A stretch of 64,000 bases of DNA. It comes from Bacillota bacterium. GTDB lineage: Bacteria; Bacillota; Clostridia; Lachnospirales; Lachnospiraceae. The notes under the pieces were generated by a model. That model had not been told where the DNA came from and did no database searches. It worked only from the letters and a program-made list of their open reading frames with translations. Below, in pieces: positions 16,062 to 24,197 of this stretch. The stretch covers positions 62,001-126,000 of the forward strand of contig JAFAFU010000021.1 in the NCBI GenBank assembly GCA_023423335.1, read 5' to 3'. Both the position numbers and the translations under genes were made by a program. Positions within the stretch are counted from its first letter, which is position 1. Every line of letters begins with the position of its first letter.

Positions 16062-16751
16062 TCAAGGCACCGGGTCATATAGCCCTTCCTCGATTACTGA
16101 GTAAGTTATATCTTTATCCCTGAAACGAATTGTGATGGTAAAATCCGTCTCAGGCAGCTCTTTAAATAAAGCCACATCTGTTGCACCATAACCGGTTGAA
16201 TATTGGCTGCTGCTATACAGCCATGAGGATGGCTGTACTTCATATAGCTTTACTATTCGTCCTGTCACTGTTTTATGTCCGTCGTCAGTCATCCCATATA
16301 CATCTTCGGTTACTGCTCTCAGCGCTTTACCTTTTGTATGGTTCAGCCGTATTACCCATTCTCTGTCCGTTTTAGGCGCATCCGGATCCAGTCTCTTATA
16401 AAAATTAATCATATCCAGACTTGTTATATAATCAACATCTGCCGACTTAACAGGCATTCCTATTGCAAATATCCAATATAAGAAACTTAAAATAATCAGG
16501 ATCACTCCAAACCCTACAGCCACAATTTTTAAAACTTTTTTTATTGTTTTTCTCTTTATTTTAAGGAGAAAATTGATTTCCTCTTTTGAGGGAACCGGAG
16601 GCGGAGTGTCCATCGGTGTTAGCATTTGTTCATAAACTGACCTGCAATCGGAGCAGGTTTCCAAGTGACGGCCTATATCATTCCTGGTCTCTTCGCTAAC
16701 CAGGCCGTCAATATAATTCGGTAAAAGATCCCTCACAATATAGCAATTCAT
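16062..16751 (-). CDS. Zinc-finger anti-sigma factor
   Basis: The 229-residue protein begins with a ZAS-type anti-sigma domain: CYIVRDLLPNYIDGLVSEETRNDIGRHLETCSDC, where the H-x3-C-x2-C part binds zinc. One membrane helix follows (IVAVGFGVILIILSFLYWIF, about residues 75-95), then a C-terminal extracellular domain of about 130 residues unlike any I recognise. It is encoded directly after the ECF sigma gene with a 4-base overlap and should hold that sigma factor at the membrane. GGAGG precedes the ATG. Confidence 0.9.
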   Translation of the reverse strand: MNCYIVRDLLPNYIDGLVSEETRNDIGRHLETCSDCRSVYEQMLTPMDTPPPVPSKEEINFLLKIKRKTIKKVLKIVAVGFGVILIILSFLYWIFAIGMPVKSADVDYITSLDMINFYKRLDPDAPKTDREWVIRLNHTKGKALRAVTEDVYGMTDDGHKTVTGRIVKLYEVQPSSWLYSSSQYSTGYGATDVALFKELPETDFTITIRFRDKDITYSVIEEGLYDPVP

Positions 16752-17233
16752 GTTCGAAGCACCTCCATAATTTTTTGTTTCGCCCGGTAGAATGTTGTGC
16801 GGGCCCAGTTTTCATTTTTGCCGAGTATCTCACCAATTTCAGCAAATGAAAATTCACCGGTAAGGCGCATGTGGATTACTTCCCTCATAGGTTCGTTCAG
16901 AGAGTGAATGGCCTTATACAGGGATGTTTTATCATGTCTGAGCACAGTATAACTCTCCGGTGTTACCAGTGCAGGGATATCATCCGTCAGTTCTATCGTT
17001 TGATGCCTGGCCCTTCTATTCAGCTCCTGATACCACAAATGTTTTGCTATCTGGCACAACCAAACCGACAGCTTGCAGGTTCCGTTATAATTTCCGATCG
17101 ATCCCATGGCACGATAAAACGTTTCCTGTGTAAGTTCTTCCGATATACCGCCATCATGAGTAAGACTGAGCAAATATTTATAAACACTTTGTGCATATTC
17201 TTTATAAATCTGCTCTATGTCGTGACCATTCAC
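16748..17233 (-). CDS. ECF-family RNA polymerase sigma factor
   Basis: A 161-residue sigma-70-type factor with only regions 2 and 4. Region 2 shows YKYLLSLTHDGGISEELTQETF and IAKHLWYQEL; region 4 shows LNEPMREVIHMRL and FAEIGEILGKNENWARTTFYRAK, the helix-turn-helix for the -35 element. The GTG at 17233 follows GGAGG and gives the family-like N-terminus; the longer open frame is not needed. It overlaps the anti-sigma gene by 4 bases. An ECF-type promoter just upstream suggests it activates its own operon. Confidence 0.93.
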   Translation of the reverse strand: MNGHDIEQIYKEYAQSVYKYLLSLTHDGGISEELTQETFYRAMGSIGNYNGTCKLSVWLCQIAKHLWYQELNRRARHQTIELTDDIPALVTPESYTVLRHDKTSLYKAIHSLNEPMREVIHMRLTGEFSFAEIGEILGKNENWARTTFYRAKQKIMEVLRT

Positions 17234-17260
17234 TATCTCACCTCCTTGCCTCTGTTTATA

Positions 17261-17287
17261 TATCCGAAAAAACAGGCTTTCGTTACA
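17261..17287 (-). promoter_or_regulatory. ECF-type promoter, probable autoregulation site
   Basis: On the minus strand TGTAAC (17282-17287), a 15-base spacer containing T6, and CGGATA (17261-17266) stand just upstream of the sigma gene. TGTAAC/CGGAT resembles promoters of Firmicute ECF groups and not the sigma-A consensus. Confidence 0.5.
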
Positions 17288-17400
17288 ACCCATTGTAAAA
17301 AATTCAATCGAAAAATGCTATGCCGAAAAACCGCAAAGCTTTGAACGTTTTTATTCTTTTATCGTATCCGGATGCATTGGAATTTTACAGAAAACAATTA

Positions 17401-18618
17401 TTATGTATTTACTATTACCGAATTGTAAATAGAGAGGTGCCGCTTAGCTATCTGATTCCATGTTGGCAGCTGCTCAAATGTATGTATAGCATTTGCTTTA
17501 AGCCGGGCTCTTAAGCTATCGTCTTTAATCATGGACACGATTGCATTGGTAAGTTCCAGGGTATACTGTTCGTCATCAATTTCAAAGTGACCCTTTTTAT
17601 TATCATAGTTTATTTCAACCAATATGGAGTTGTAATTTTCTTTGAGAATTTCAGACGGACCTCCAATTTTTGAGGCAACGATCGGTAACCCATGTGATAA
17701 TGCTTCGGCAATCGTTAACCCAAACGGTTCATAGATGGACGGATTTATGAATATTTGTGCGTTTTCATACAAACATGAAATAATCTGTTTATCATAAACA
17801 TTCTGAACTAATATTATTTTTTTTCCGCTTAACTTGAGGGAATTAATTCTATTTAAATATTCTTTCTCGATTACAGTCGAATCAGCTGTTCCTGCACATA
17901 TCACAAACTGTATATTGTAATCTATTCTTTCGATTGCATTCAAAAGATAAACCAAACCTTTTTGCCTGGTCAATCTCCCTATGAATAAAGCATATGGAAT
18001 TTGATTATCTATTTCCAATCCTAATTCAGATAACGTAAGGTTTGACTTTTGAGAATAATGGTCTGCACCATTATATATTACATGTATTTTTTTCGAATTA
18101 ATACCTAAACGGTTTGATAATGAGGTCTTTACCGAATTTGATACAGCGATAATCGCATCTGCTTCTAAATATGCCATCTTCTCAATCCAAGTAGAAAAGA
18201 AATATATATTCGCAACAACTTCTTGTTTCCATGGGCGTTCAATGTCAAGAGAATGACATGTAATAATCAGCGGCTTTCTTGATAGTAATTTAAGGAGTAC
18301 TCCAGGTAAAAGTGTCGACCAGGTATGGCAATGTATAAGATCAAAATTTCTATTCTTTGTAATTATATCCTTGCACCAATCCAGCATGCCTGACATAAAC
18401 TCTGTTTCATTATTGAAATTATCAAGCAAATTATTCGGAATGGAGGTAACTGTTAATCTTTCTCCGCTAGTATAGCTTTTCTTTCCTCTATATATAACAT
18501 CCATATGTAAAGCAGGACAGATCTCAAGTAAATGTTCCGTTAGATTTGCCAAATGTATTCCGGCGCCCCCATATACATAGGGAGGATATTCTTTTGTGAT
18601 ATAGAGGATTTTTTCCAT
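17401..18618 (-). CDS. GT4-family glycosyltransferase, glycogen-synthase-like
   Basis: A 405-residue GT-B-fold enzyme. The N-terminal nucleotide-independent half begins KILYITKEYPPYVYGGAGIHLANL, the pattern of actinobacterial-type glycogen synthases and trehalose/glucan synthases; HCHTWSTLLPG follows. The donor-binding half has IGRLTRQKGLVYLL (about residue 215) and EPFGLTIAEALSHGLPIVASKIGG, with the E-x7-E motif. The donor sugar nucleotide and acceptor are unknown. The gene starts 1 base after the SEFIR-domain gene, so the two are co-translated, and no glycogen genes are nearby. The association points away from simple storage metabolism. Confidence 0.88.
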   Translation of the reverse strand: MEKILYITKEYPPYVYGGAGIHLANLTEHLLEICPALHMDVIYRGKKSYTSGERLTVTSIPNNLLDNFNNETEFMSGMLDWCKDIITKNRNFDLIHCHTWSTLLPGVLLKLLSRKPLIITCHSLDIERPWKQEVVANIYFFSTWIEKMAYLEADAIIAVSNSVKTSLSNRLGINSKKIHVIYNGADHYSQKSNLTLSELGLEIDNQIPYALFIGRLTRQKGLVYLLNAIERIDYNIQFVICAGTADSTVIEKEYLNRINSLKLSGKKIILVQNVYDKQIISCLYENAQIFINPSIYEPFGLTIAEALSHGLPIVASKIGGPSEILKENYNSILVEINYDNKKGHFEIDDEQYTLELTNAIVSMIKDDSLRARLKANAIHTFEQLPTWNQIAKRHLSIYNSVIVNT

Positions 18619-18619
18619 A

Positions 18620-19591
18620 TCAAACCGGTTCCTTCTGTCTATGGATATTATGGTGATAATAGTTATTTAAAAACGGATGAAGGGTATCCTTCGTTTCATA
18701 AATATGATATTCCGGAAGAATAAACCATACGAACGCATCATGTGATCCTTTTGATACACTTGGATATCTGCCTCTTACTGTCTCGTAATAGGGTTTTTCC
18801 GCATAAAGCGTTCTAAGCGCGTCAACCAGTTCATCTATATGCTCCGGAGCGCATTTTGCAAAACACTTGAATTGGAAGCCTATACTCCTATAGGTAGATA
18901 TCGTTGCAGTATATATGTTGGCTTTATCCGGTGAAGATTTCATTTCTATCTGTTTATTGACCGGCATTTTATCTTTCTCCGAAAGCCATTCATCCATTCC
19001 GTCTTTTACATGCAACACGAAATAATCAACAGCAAATTCCACCTTAGGGACTACGATAGAAATATTAACATTTACCGTATCGTAAGCCCTACCCGGTTCG
19101 GCAGGATCAGAATTGATTTTTACAGGGACAGGCTTGGTTTTAACAGGGTTAACTTCCGGAAAAACATATTTTTGAGTGCTGTTTAATTTATGCAGCAGAT
19201 CCGTATTATCGGCTATTTTACCATTGCAATATATAATATTTCTACCTTTCAGGAAATCAGGTACTACTTTATCCAGATCATTGCTAAAGGTAACTAATAT
19301 GTACTTATTTTTGTTATGTGAAATATCATTTATAATATAGCGATATTCTTCACTGAGGCCTCCACGAAATGTGTCTGCTTTTTCTTTATATCTTTCCGAT
19401 AAGACAACGATTACTTTTTCTGCCTGCCTAAGACAAGTAGCCATCATTTCCGCGAAATTAATCGCTGATTCCTCTTGCATTTTCATTACGTCGCATAATG
19501 CATCGTAACCATTTATTCTCAGGTCAGCCACTAACTGTAAAACCTTCTCATCCGGCTTATCATTAAGCCAGGAATAAACTACAAATATCAT
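18620..19591 (-). CDS. SEFIR/TIR-like domain protein with unknown C-terminal domain
   Basis: The first 140 residues look like a SEFIR domain, a TIR relative: MIFVVYSWLNDKPDEKVLQL, LRINGYDALCDVMKM, MMATCLRQAEKVIVVLSERY, GLSEEYRYI and KYILVTF. SEFIR and TIR domains in bacteria often cleave NAD+ or make nucleotide signals in anti-phage defence. After a linker rich in P, V and K, a C-terminal domain of about 150 residues (VNVNISIVVPKVEFAVDYFVLHV, then AVRGRYPSVSKGSHDAF-like text) is not recognised. GGGGAG precedes the ATG. It is the first gene of a two-gene unit with the glycosyltransferase. Domain call fairly sure; function inferred. Confidence 0.75.
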   Translation of the reverse strand: MIFVVYSWLNDKPDEKVLQLVADLRINGYDALCDVMKMQEESAINFAEMMATCLRQAEKVIVVLSERYKEKADTFRGGLSEEYRYIINDISHNKNKYILVTFSNDLDKVVPDFLKGRNIIYCNGKIADNTDLLHKLNSTQKYVFPEVNPVKTKPVPVKINSDPAEPGRAYDTVNVNISIVVPKVEFAVDYFVLHVKDGMDEWLSEKDKMPVNKQIEMKSSPDKANIYTATISTYRSIGFQFKCFAKCAPEHIDELVDALRTLYAEKPYYETVRGRYPSVSKGSHDAFVWFILPEYHIYETKDTLHPFLNNYYHHNIHRQKEPV

Positions 19592-19922
19592 AAATTCTCC
19601 CCATGCTAAATTTTATTTTATTCACAAGTATATTACTTTTATATGAAACTAATTTCGAGCCATAACGATAAGCAGCATCCGCTTCGCATCATAAATATTA
19701 AATAGAAAGGTCAAAATAAAATTAACATATTCTCCCTCTTGTGTCAATATAGCTTCTATTATAGCTTCTACAGTAAAACACTTTCATTATAAATGGCTGT
19801 TTTCGCAAACCAAATTTTCTCAACTCAATCAAATACTTGGCGCCGGAAAAATGCACGTGCTTTTTTGTCCAACATTATTTTAACATAAATTTCAAAAAAA
19901 CGCCAACGTACCTTAAGCATTC
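19592..19922. other. AT-rich intergenic region without a gene
   Basis: About 330 bases upstream of the SEFIR gene hold no coding frame or convincing promoter; only AT-rich tracts are seen before the terminator at 19923-19950. Confidence 0.6.
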
Positions 19923-19950
19923 AAAAAAGGCCATCTCCATCGAGATGACC
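19923..19950 (-). terminator. Intrinsic terminator of the cytidylate kinase-like gene
   Basis: On the minus strand GGTCATCTC and GAGATGGCC flank a GATG loop and are followed by six T. Confidence 0.9.
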
Positions 19951-19966
19951 CGCATGATTCTCATAT

Positions 19967-20563
19967 TCAGGACAGGAATGTGTTTTTTACAATATCCGCC
20001 AGAATTTTAGCAGTTCGATTGATACCGAAACGGCTGCTGTCAATCATAATGTCATAACCGTCATAGGCATTATCCACTTCCGGACAATAACGGTACCGGT
20101 AATTCTCTCTGGCTTTGTCCACATCCTTTATCATTTTCTTCGCAACTTTGAGATCCATTTGCAGGACATCAGTACAGTTTTTTAATCTGCTCTCATAGGG
20201 CGAATAGACAAAGATATTCAGACAACGGACATAATCTCTCAGTACACTGCCAGCACACCGGCCGACAATAATACATGACTCTTTTTTGGCAATATCACGT
20301 ATAATATTAGTCTGAACATTAAAAATCTCATCCTGTATATTTGCAATCCCCATACCCAAAGGATACTTTCTCCGGAAGAAAATCGAATTGGAATTTTCTT
20401 CTTCATTGCTAATGACAGGAAGGGGCTGACCCATCCGCTTTGCTGTTGCTTCAACGATATCTCTGTCATAAAATTCAATCTGTAATTCTTCTGACATCTT
20501 TTGAGCGATTGAACGGCCAAAACTGGCAAATTGCCTGGAAATTGTAACAACATAGTTTTCCAT
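19967..20563 (-). CDS. Cytidylate kinase-like family protein
   Basis: A 198-residue P-loop-like NMP kinase relative. The N-terminus VVTISRQFASFGRSIAQKMSEEL carries the degenerate nucleotide-binding loop (SRQFxSxGR) typical of the Clostridia-wide cytidylate-kinase-like family, then FYDRDIVEATAKRMG, CIIVGRCAGSVLRD and RYRYC. The true Cmk (220-230 residues) has GPxGxGKS, which is replaced here, so the substrate may not be CMP. The ATG at 20563 follows GGGAGG by six bases. Between it and the ABC importer genes is a perfect 10-bp palindrome that overlaps its probable promoter. Confidence 0.85.
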   Translation of the reverse strand: MENYVVTISRQFASFGRSIAQKMSEELQIEFYDRDIVEATAKRMGQPLPVISNEEENSNSIFFRRKYPLGMGIANIQDEIFNVQTNIIRDIAKKESCIIVGRCAGSVLRDYVRCLNIFVYSPYESRLKNCTDVLQMDLKVAKKMIKDVDKARENYRYRYCPEVDNAYDGYDIMIDSSRFGINRTAKILADIVKNTFLS

Positions 20564-20607
20564 AAAAATCCTCCCTACTGCCGATGCCTGCAAATCCCGG
20601 CATCAGC

Positions 20608-20642
20608 ACAATATTTGCAGAGTGAATTGTTTACAATTCACT
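20608..20642 (-). promoter_or_regulatory. Promoter with palindromic operator
   Basis: AGTGAATTGT at 20621-20630 and its perfect inverse at 20633-20642 are separated by TT. On the minus strand the palindrome covers the -35 box TTGTAA (20631-20636), which is 17 bases from TATTGT (20608-20613), in front of the kinase-like gene. No T tail follows, so an operator is likelier than a terminator. Confidence 0.5.
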
Positions 20643-20685
20643 TGAAACAGACCCCTGTTCTTTCTTCTCCTATAAAATAATCTTC

Positions 20686-21453
20686 TCAGGACATACGGGA
20701 TGCATCCCTTGGCACCCGCGGGTGCTTCTGCATATATCTGACCAGGGAAGATATAGTGAAATTAATGATGAAATAGATGATGGCCGCCAGCCCAAATAAT
20801 ACAAAAACATCCGAAACATTAATCATTCCCGTACCATTATATTTATTGGCCGAGCTTAATAATGTCTTTACTCTCGACATCATCTCAATCACTGCAATAT
20901 TGGCCAGATAAGAGGAATCCTTAATGGTCGTGATGACCTGGCTGAGCAGTGTCGGTATAATATTTCTGTAAGCCTGAGGCAGTACGATATAGATCATAAT
21001 CTGCACCGTGTTGAAGCCTTGAGAATGTCCGGCTTCAAATTGGCCCTGAGCCACAGAATTCAATCCTCCCCGCACGATTTCAGCAATAACCGAGGAAGTA
21101 AACAAAATCAATGCCATAGCCCCTTTAAACAAAAGCTTTACCTCTACCGAAGTAAGACCGAACATCTTTTTAGACAGCATTTCCGGAAACGGAAAAAACA
21201 CCAAACAGATAAATATCCACAAAAGCAGCGGCGTATTCCTGAAAATCTCAATATAAGCTACCGCCAGCCACCGGAAAACTCTTGTTTTCCTGGTATTACA
21301 ATAATTTCGCACAAGTGCAAGGACCGATCCCAGCAGGATACCAATCCCGACTGCCACGACCGACAGTATAATTGTAAAAGCGACTCCTTTAAAAATATAT
21401 TTAAGGACTCCCGGATTTTTCAGCATAGATAAACTGCCTTCTAACATATCCAT
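20686..21453 (-). CDS. Polar amino acid ABC transporter permease
   Basis: A 255-residue inner-membrane permease of the His/Glu/Gln (HAAT) family with about five membrane helices. It carries the ATPase-docking EAA loop GQFEAGHSQGFNTVQIMIYIVLPQA and the family phrase EIFRNTPLLLWIFI. It is the last gene of a four-gene importer unit and starts at the stop codon of the first permease (TAATG overlap), so the two likely form a heterodimer. Confidence 0.93.
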   Translation of the reverse strand: MDMLEGSLSMLKNPGVLKYIFKGVAFTIILSVVAVGIGILLGSVLALVRNYCNTRKTRVFRWLAVAYIEIFRNTPLLLWIFICLVFFPFPEMLSKKMFGLTSVEVKLLFKGAMALILFTSSVIAEIVRGGLNSVAQGQFEAGHSQGFNTVQIMIYIVLPQAYRNIIPTLLSQVITTIKDSSYLANIAVIEMMSRVKTLLSSANKYNGTGMINVSDVFVLFGLAAIIYFIINFTISSLVRYMQKHPRVPRDASRMS

Positions 21454-22184
21454 TATTTTGTCACCCTCCCTTCAGCTATGGTCTTTTCACCGTCTACCGT
21501 CTTCTGATCCCGCTTTTTAAGGGAATTTTCCCATATACTTGCCAAAGTGGAGAGAGGGAAACAAACAACAAAAAACAGCAGTCCGCTGACCAGATAAGCG
21601 GGGGCATATGCCCCTCCTGTCGTGGCACCTGTTACAAAGCTATAAGTCAGAGAAATCAGATCCGCTCCTCCAATAATGTAGATACAGGAAGTATTTTTAA
21701 CCAGGTTTACGATCTGATTTACCATAGGCGGAAGTATAATCTTGATACTTTGCGGTAAAATGATGTAATACATTTTTTCAATATAATTAAACCCTTGGGA
21801 ATCCGCTGCTTCAAACTGTCCTTTGGAGATGGCTCCGATACCGGCCCGAACAACTTCTGCCATATAAGCTCCATGATAAATCCCAAGTGAGATCGTTCCG
21901 GTAACAATAATCCCCAGGCTTCTTCCTGAAAATGCCAGGGCATAATACAAAAAGCACAGTTGAAGAATCAGTGGTGTATTTTGAATCAGCTCTACATAGA
22001 TACGGCTTATTCCTTTCAGAGCTTTCTTTTCACTAGTGGATATTAATCCGAATAACATTCCCAGGATCAATGATAACAGCAAAGCGAACAATGCCATTCT
22101 GCCGGTATTATATAAACCCAATAGAAAGGTAGAACGATATGTCCATACCTTTTCCCATGCAGTTACAGAAAATAAACCATCCAC
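21453..22184 (-). CDS. Polar amino acid ABC transporter permease
   Basis: The 243-residue partner permease has the EAA loop GQFEAADSQGFNYIEKMYYIILPQS and VELIQNTPLILQLCFLYY, with five predicted membrane helices. The GTG at 22184 is chosen because GGAGG lies seven bases upstream; the upstream ATG would place that site inside the gene. It follows the binding-protein gene by about 80 bases. Confidence 0.92.
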   Translation of the reverse strand: MDGLFSVTAWEKVWTYRSTFLLGLYNTGRMALFALLLSLILGMLFGLISTSEKKALKGISRIYVELIQNTPLILQLCFLYYALAFSGRSLGIIVTGTISLGIYHGAYMAEVVRAGIGAISKGQFEAADSQGFNYIEKMYYIILPQSIKIILPPMVNQIVNLVKNTSCIYIIGGADLISLTYSFVTGATTGGAYAPAYLVSGLLFFVVCFPLSTLASIWENSLKKRDQKTVDGEKTIAEGRVTK

Positions 22185-22264
22185 TCCATTTCCTCCTGTC
22201 ATTTTATGAAATAAGGCTTCGCACTAGGCGAAGCCCTATAAGTAAAAGCAACCGGCTAAAACGA

Positions 22265-23200
22265 TTATTCCAATCCATTTTCAGAAATCAAACCATCAAT
22301 CGTCCCATCTGCCAGCCAACCGGTAATCAGTTCTTCAACGACAGAGGAAAATCCGGAGCCCTTTTTCGTAGCTACACCATAATCCTGAGGCGCGAATCTA
22401 TCATCGATATAAGCTCTGCTCTCGGTGTTGTAGACAGCAAGAATGGATTTATCCACACAGAACGCATCTACTTCACCGGCACTTAATGCTATGGAGATGG
22501 TCGGATAATCATCATATTGATTGAATGTTATTCCTTCATTCCATGTTGCCGGATCGAAGGTATCTTCCTGAAAATTATCCCCGCTAATGAAGCCGCCCTC
22601 AATCATTGCCTTTAATAAGGCTTTTGCCGAGGTTGAACCGGAAGAAACACCAACCTTCTTATCCACGATGTCTCCCAGTGATGTAATTCCGGATTTGTTT
22701 TCAACTAAAACAGTAACATAATCCGTAAAATAAGGAGTTGAGAAATCCCAGCTTTCCTTTCTTTCATCCGTAATTGTAAACGTTGCTAAAACACAGTCAA
22801 GATCTCCCGAATCCAGAAGCTCCGTACGGGTTGCGGCGGTAACGGCAGTAAACTCAACCTCAACTCCAAGATAATCCGCAATCTTTTCTGCCAGAGTAAT
22901 CTCAAATCCGGTATACTCTTGTGTCAGGGGATCCTGATAACCGAACCCGATAACCGCATTCTTAACGCCAACCCTTAAAACGCCGCGGTCAATGATATTC
23001 TGCACATCCTTCGAATATTCCGGAGCCGCTGTATCATCGCTCCCGGTATCACCGGTGTTTTCAACATCTGCCTTACCACTGCTGTCCCCTGTTGCAGCGG
23101 TTTTATCCGTACCGCTTTCTTTTCCTTTGCATGCCGTGAAAAGAGCTATCATTAAGAGTATACTCAATATCAGGCTTACATGTTTCTTAAAATGCTTCAT
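22265..23200 (-). CDS. Amino acid ABC transporter substrate-binding lipoprotein
   Basis: A 311-residue solute-binding protein of family 3. The signal peptide ends in the lipobox LFTACKG (Cys about residue 24), followed by a G/D/T-rich tether. The mature part has RGVLRVGVKNAVIGFGY, YTGFEITLAEKIADYLGVEVEF, LDSGDLDCVLATFTITDERK (canonical ligand-contact region) and KVGVSSGSTSAKALL. The ligand is probably a polar amino acid such as glutamine, glutamate or cystine, which cannot be settled from sequence. GGAGGAG precedes the ATG. Confidence 0.93.
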   Translation of the reverse strand: MKHFKKHVSLILSILLMIALFTACKGKESGTDKTAATGDSSGKADVENTGDTGSDDTAAPEYSKDVQNIIDRGVLRVGVKNAVIGFGYQDPLTQEYTGFEITLAEKIADYLGVEVEFTAVTAATRTELLDSGDLDCVLATFTITDERKESWDFSTPYFTDYVTVLVENKSGITSLGDIVDKKVGVSSGSTSAKALLKAMIEGGFISGDNFQEDTFDPATWNEGITFNQYDDYPTISIALSAGEVDAFCVDKSILAVYNTESRAYIDDRFAPQDYGVATKKGSGFSSVVEELITGWLADGTIDGLISENGLE

Positions 23201-23290
23201 AAATTTCTCCTCCTTTTATTCTTTTTTCAAAATGTTAACACATTCTGATTTCAGGTTTCATCCGGGTATCCTTTTGCCCTATTGCCTTGA

Positions 23291-24013
23291 TCAACGAATA
23301 ATCTTACTAAGGAATTGCTTCACCCGGTCATTTTCCGGATTAGCGAAAAAATGCTCAGGAACACCTTCTTCGATAATCTGACCATCTGCCATAAAGACAA
23401 TTCGATCCGCCACCTGGCGTGCAAATCCCATTTCATGGGTAACTACCACCATCGTAATGTTTTCCTTCGCTAATTTGATCATAACATCCAGTACCTCCTG
23501 GATCGTCTCAGGGTCAAGTGCCGATGTCGGTTCATCAAACAAAATAATCTTTGTCTGGGCACATAAGGCCCGTGCGATAGCAATACGCTGCTGCTGTCCG
23601 CCGGACAGCGTTGCCGGATAAACATGTGCCTTATCCCTGAGTCCGACAATATCAAGATAATGATAGGCCATGTCTTCCGCTTCTTTTTTGCTCTTATGGT
23701 ATAATTTCAGAGGTGCCAGGGTCAGGTTCCTTAAGACAGTCATATGAGGATAGAGATTAAACTGCTGGAAAACCATAGATGTGGTTTCCCTGACTACTCT
23801 TGTCTTATTCTTTGATGTCAGCTTTTCTCCATTTATGTACACATGACCGCTGGTCGGCGCTTCCAGATAGTTCAAGCAGCGGACGGCTGTAGATTTTCCG
23901 GAACCGGAAGGTCCGATTATGACCAGCTTTTCGCCTTCTGCCACTTCTAAGTTGACATCCTTCAGTACATGCAGATCGCCAAAAAATTTATTTACATTTT
24001 CCATTTTTATCAT
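23291..24013 (-). CDS. Polar amino acid ABC transporter ATP-binding protein
   Basis: A 240-residue GlnQ/HisP-type ATPase: Walker A GPSGSGKSTAVR, Q-loop FQQFNLYPHMTVLRNL, signature LSGGQQQRIAIARA, Walker B IILFDEPTSALDPE, H-loop VVTHEM. The ATG at 24013 follows GGAGG, while the longer open frame has no site. First gene of the four-gene importer operon; its promoter at 24131-24159 is followed at once by a terminator-like hairpin. Confidence 0.95.
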   Translation of the reverse strand: MIKMENVNKFFGDLHVLKDVNLEVAEGEKLVIIGPSGSGKSTAVRCLNYLEAPTSGHVYINGEKLTSKNKTRVVRETTSMVFQQFNLYPHMTVLRNLTLAPLKLYHKSKKEAEDMAYHYLDIVGLRDKAHVYPATLSGGQQQRIAIARALCAQTKIILFDEPTSALDPETIQEVLDVMIKLAKENITMVVVTHEMGFARQVADRIVFMADGQIIEEGVPEHFFANPENDRVKQFLSKIIR

Positions 24014-24079
24014 AGTAACCTCCATCTGCCACCTAAAGGCGGCATACCGTTCTCCGTAACCCTGTTTCAAGGCCTAAGA

Positions 24080-24118
24080 TAAAAAAAAGATGCCTGAGCT
24101 ACTAAGTTCAGACATCTT
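24080..24118 (-). terminator. Terminator hairpin inside the ABC importer leader
   Basis: An 11-bp stem with one G-T wobble (24087-24097 with 24108-24118), a 10-base loop and eight T on the minus strand form a canonical terminator. It lies between the importer promoter and its first gene, and also downstream of ligD, so it could stop ligD transcripts, attenuate the importer, or both. Confidence 0.8.
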
Positions 24119-24130
24119 TATCTTACTAGG

Positions 24131-24159
24131 ATTATATTAAATAAATAATACTTTGTCAA
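24131..24159 (-). promoter_or_regulatory. Consensus sigma-A promoter of the ABC importer operon
   Basis: On the minus strand TTGACA (24154-24159), a 17-base spacer and TATAAT (24131-24136) form a perfect consensus. Transcription would start about ten bases before the terminator hairpin. Confidence 0.8.
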
Positions 24160-24197
24160 GACCTGTTTGCCGAATGATATCACTGCAGACCTGTGAC

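Noticed and set aside
18620..19591. Treating the SEFIR gene as a complete known single-gene defence system
   Set aside because: Its C-terminal half is unfamiliar and it is tightly coupled to a glycosyltransferase gene, so a single-gene assignment is not justified.
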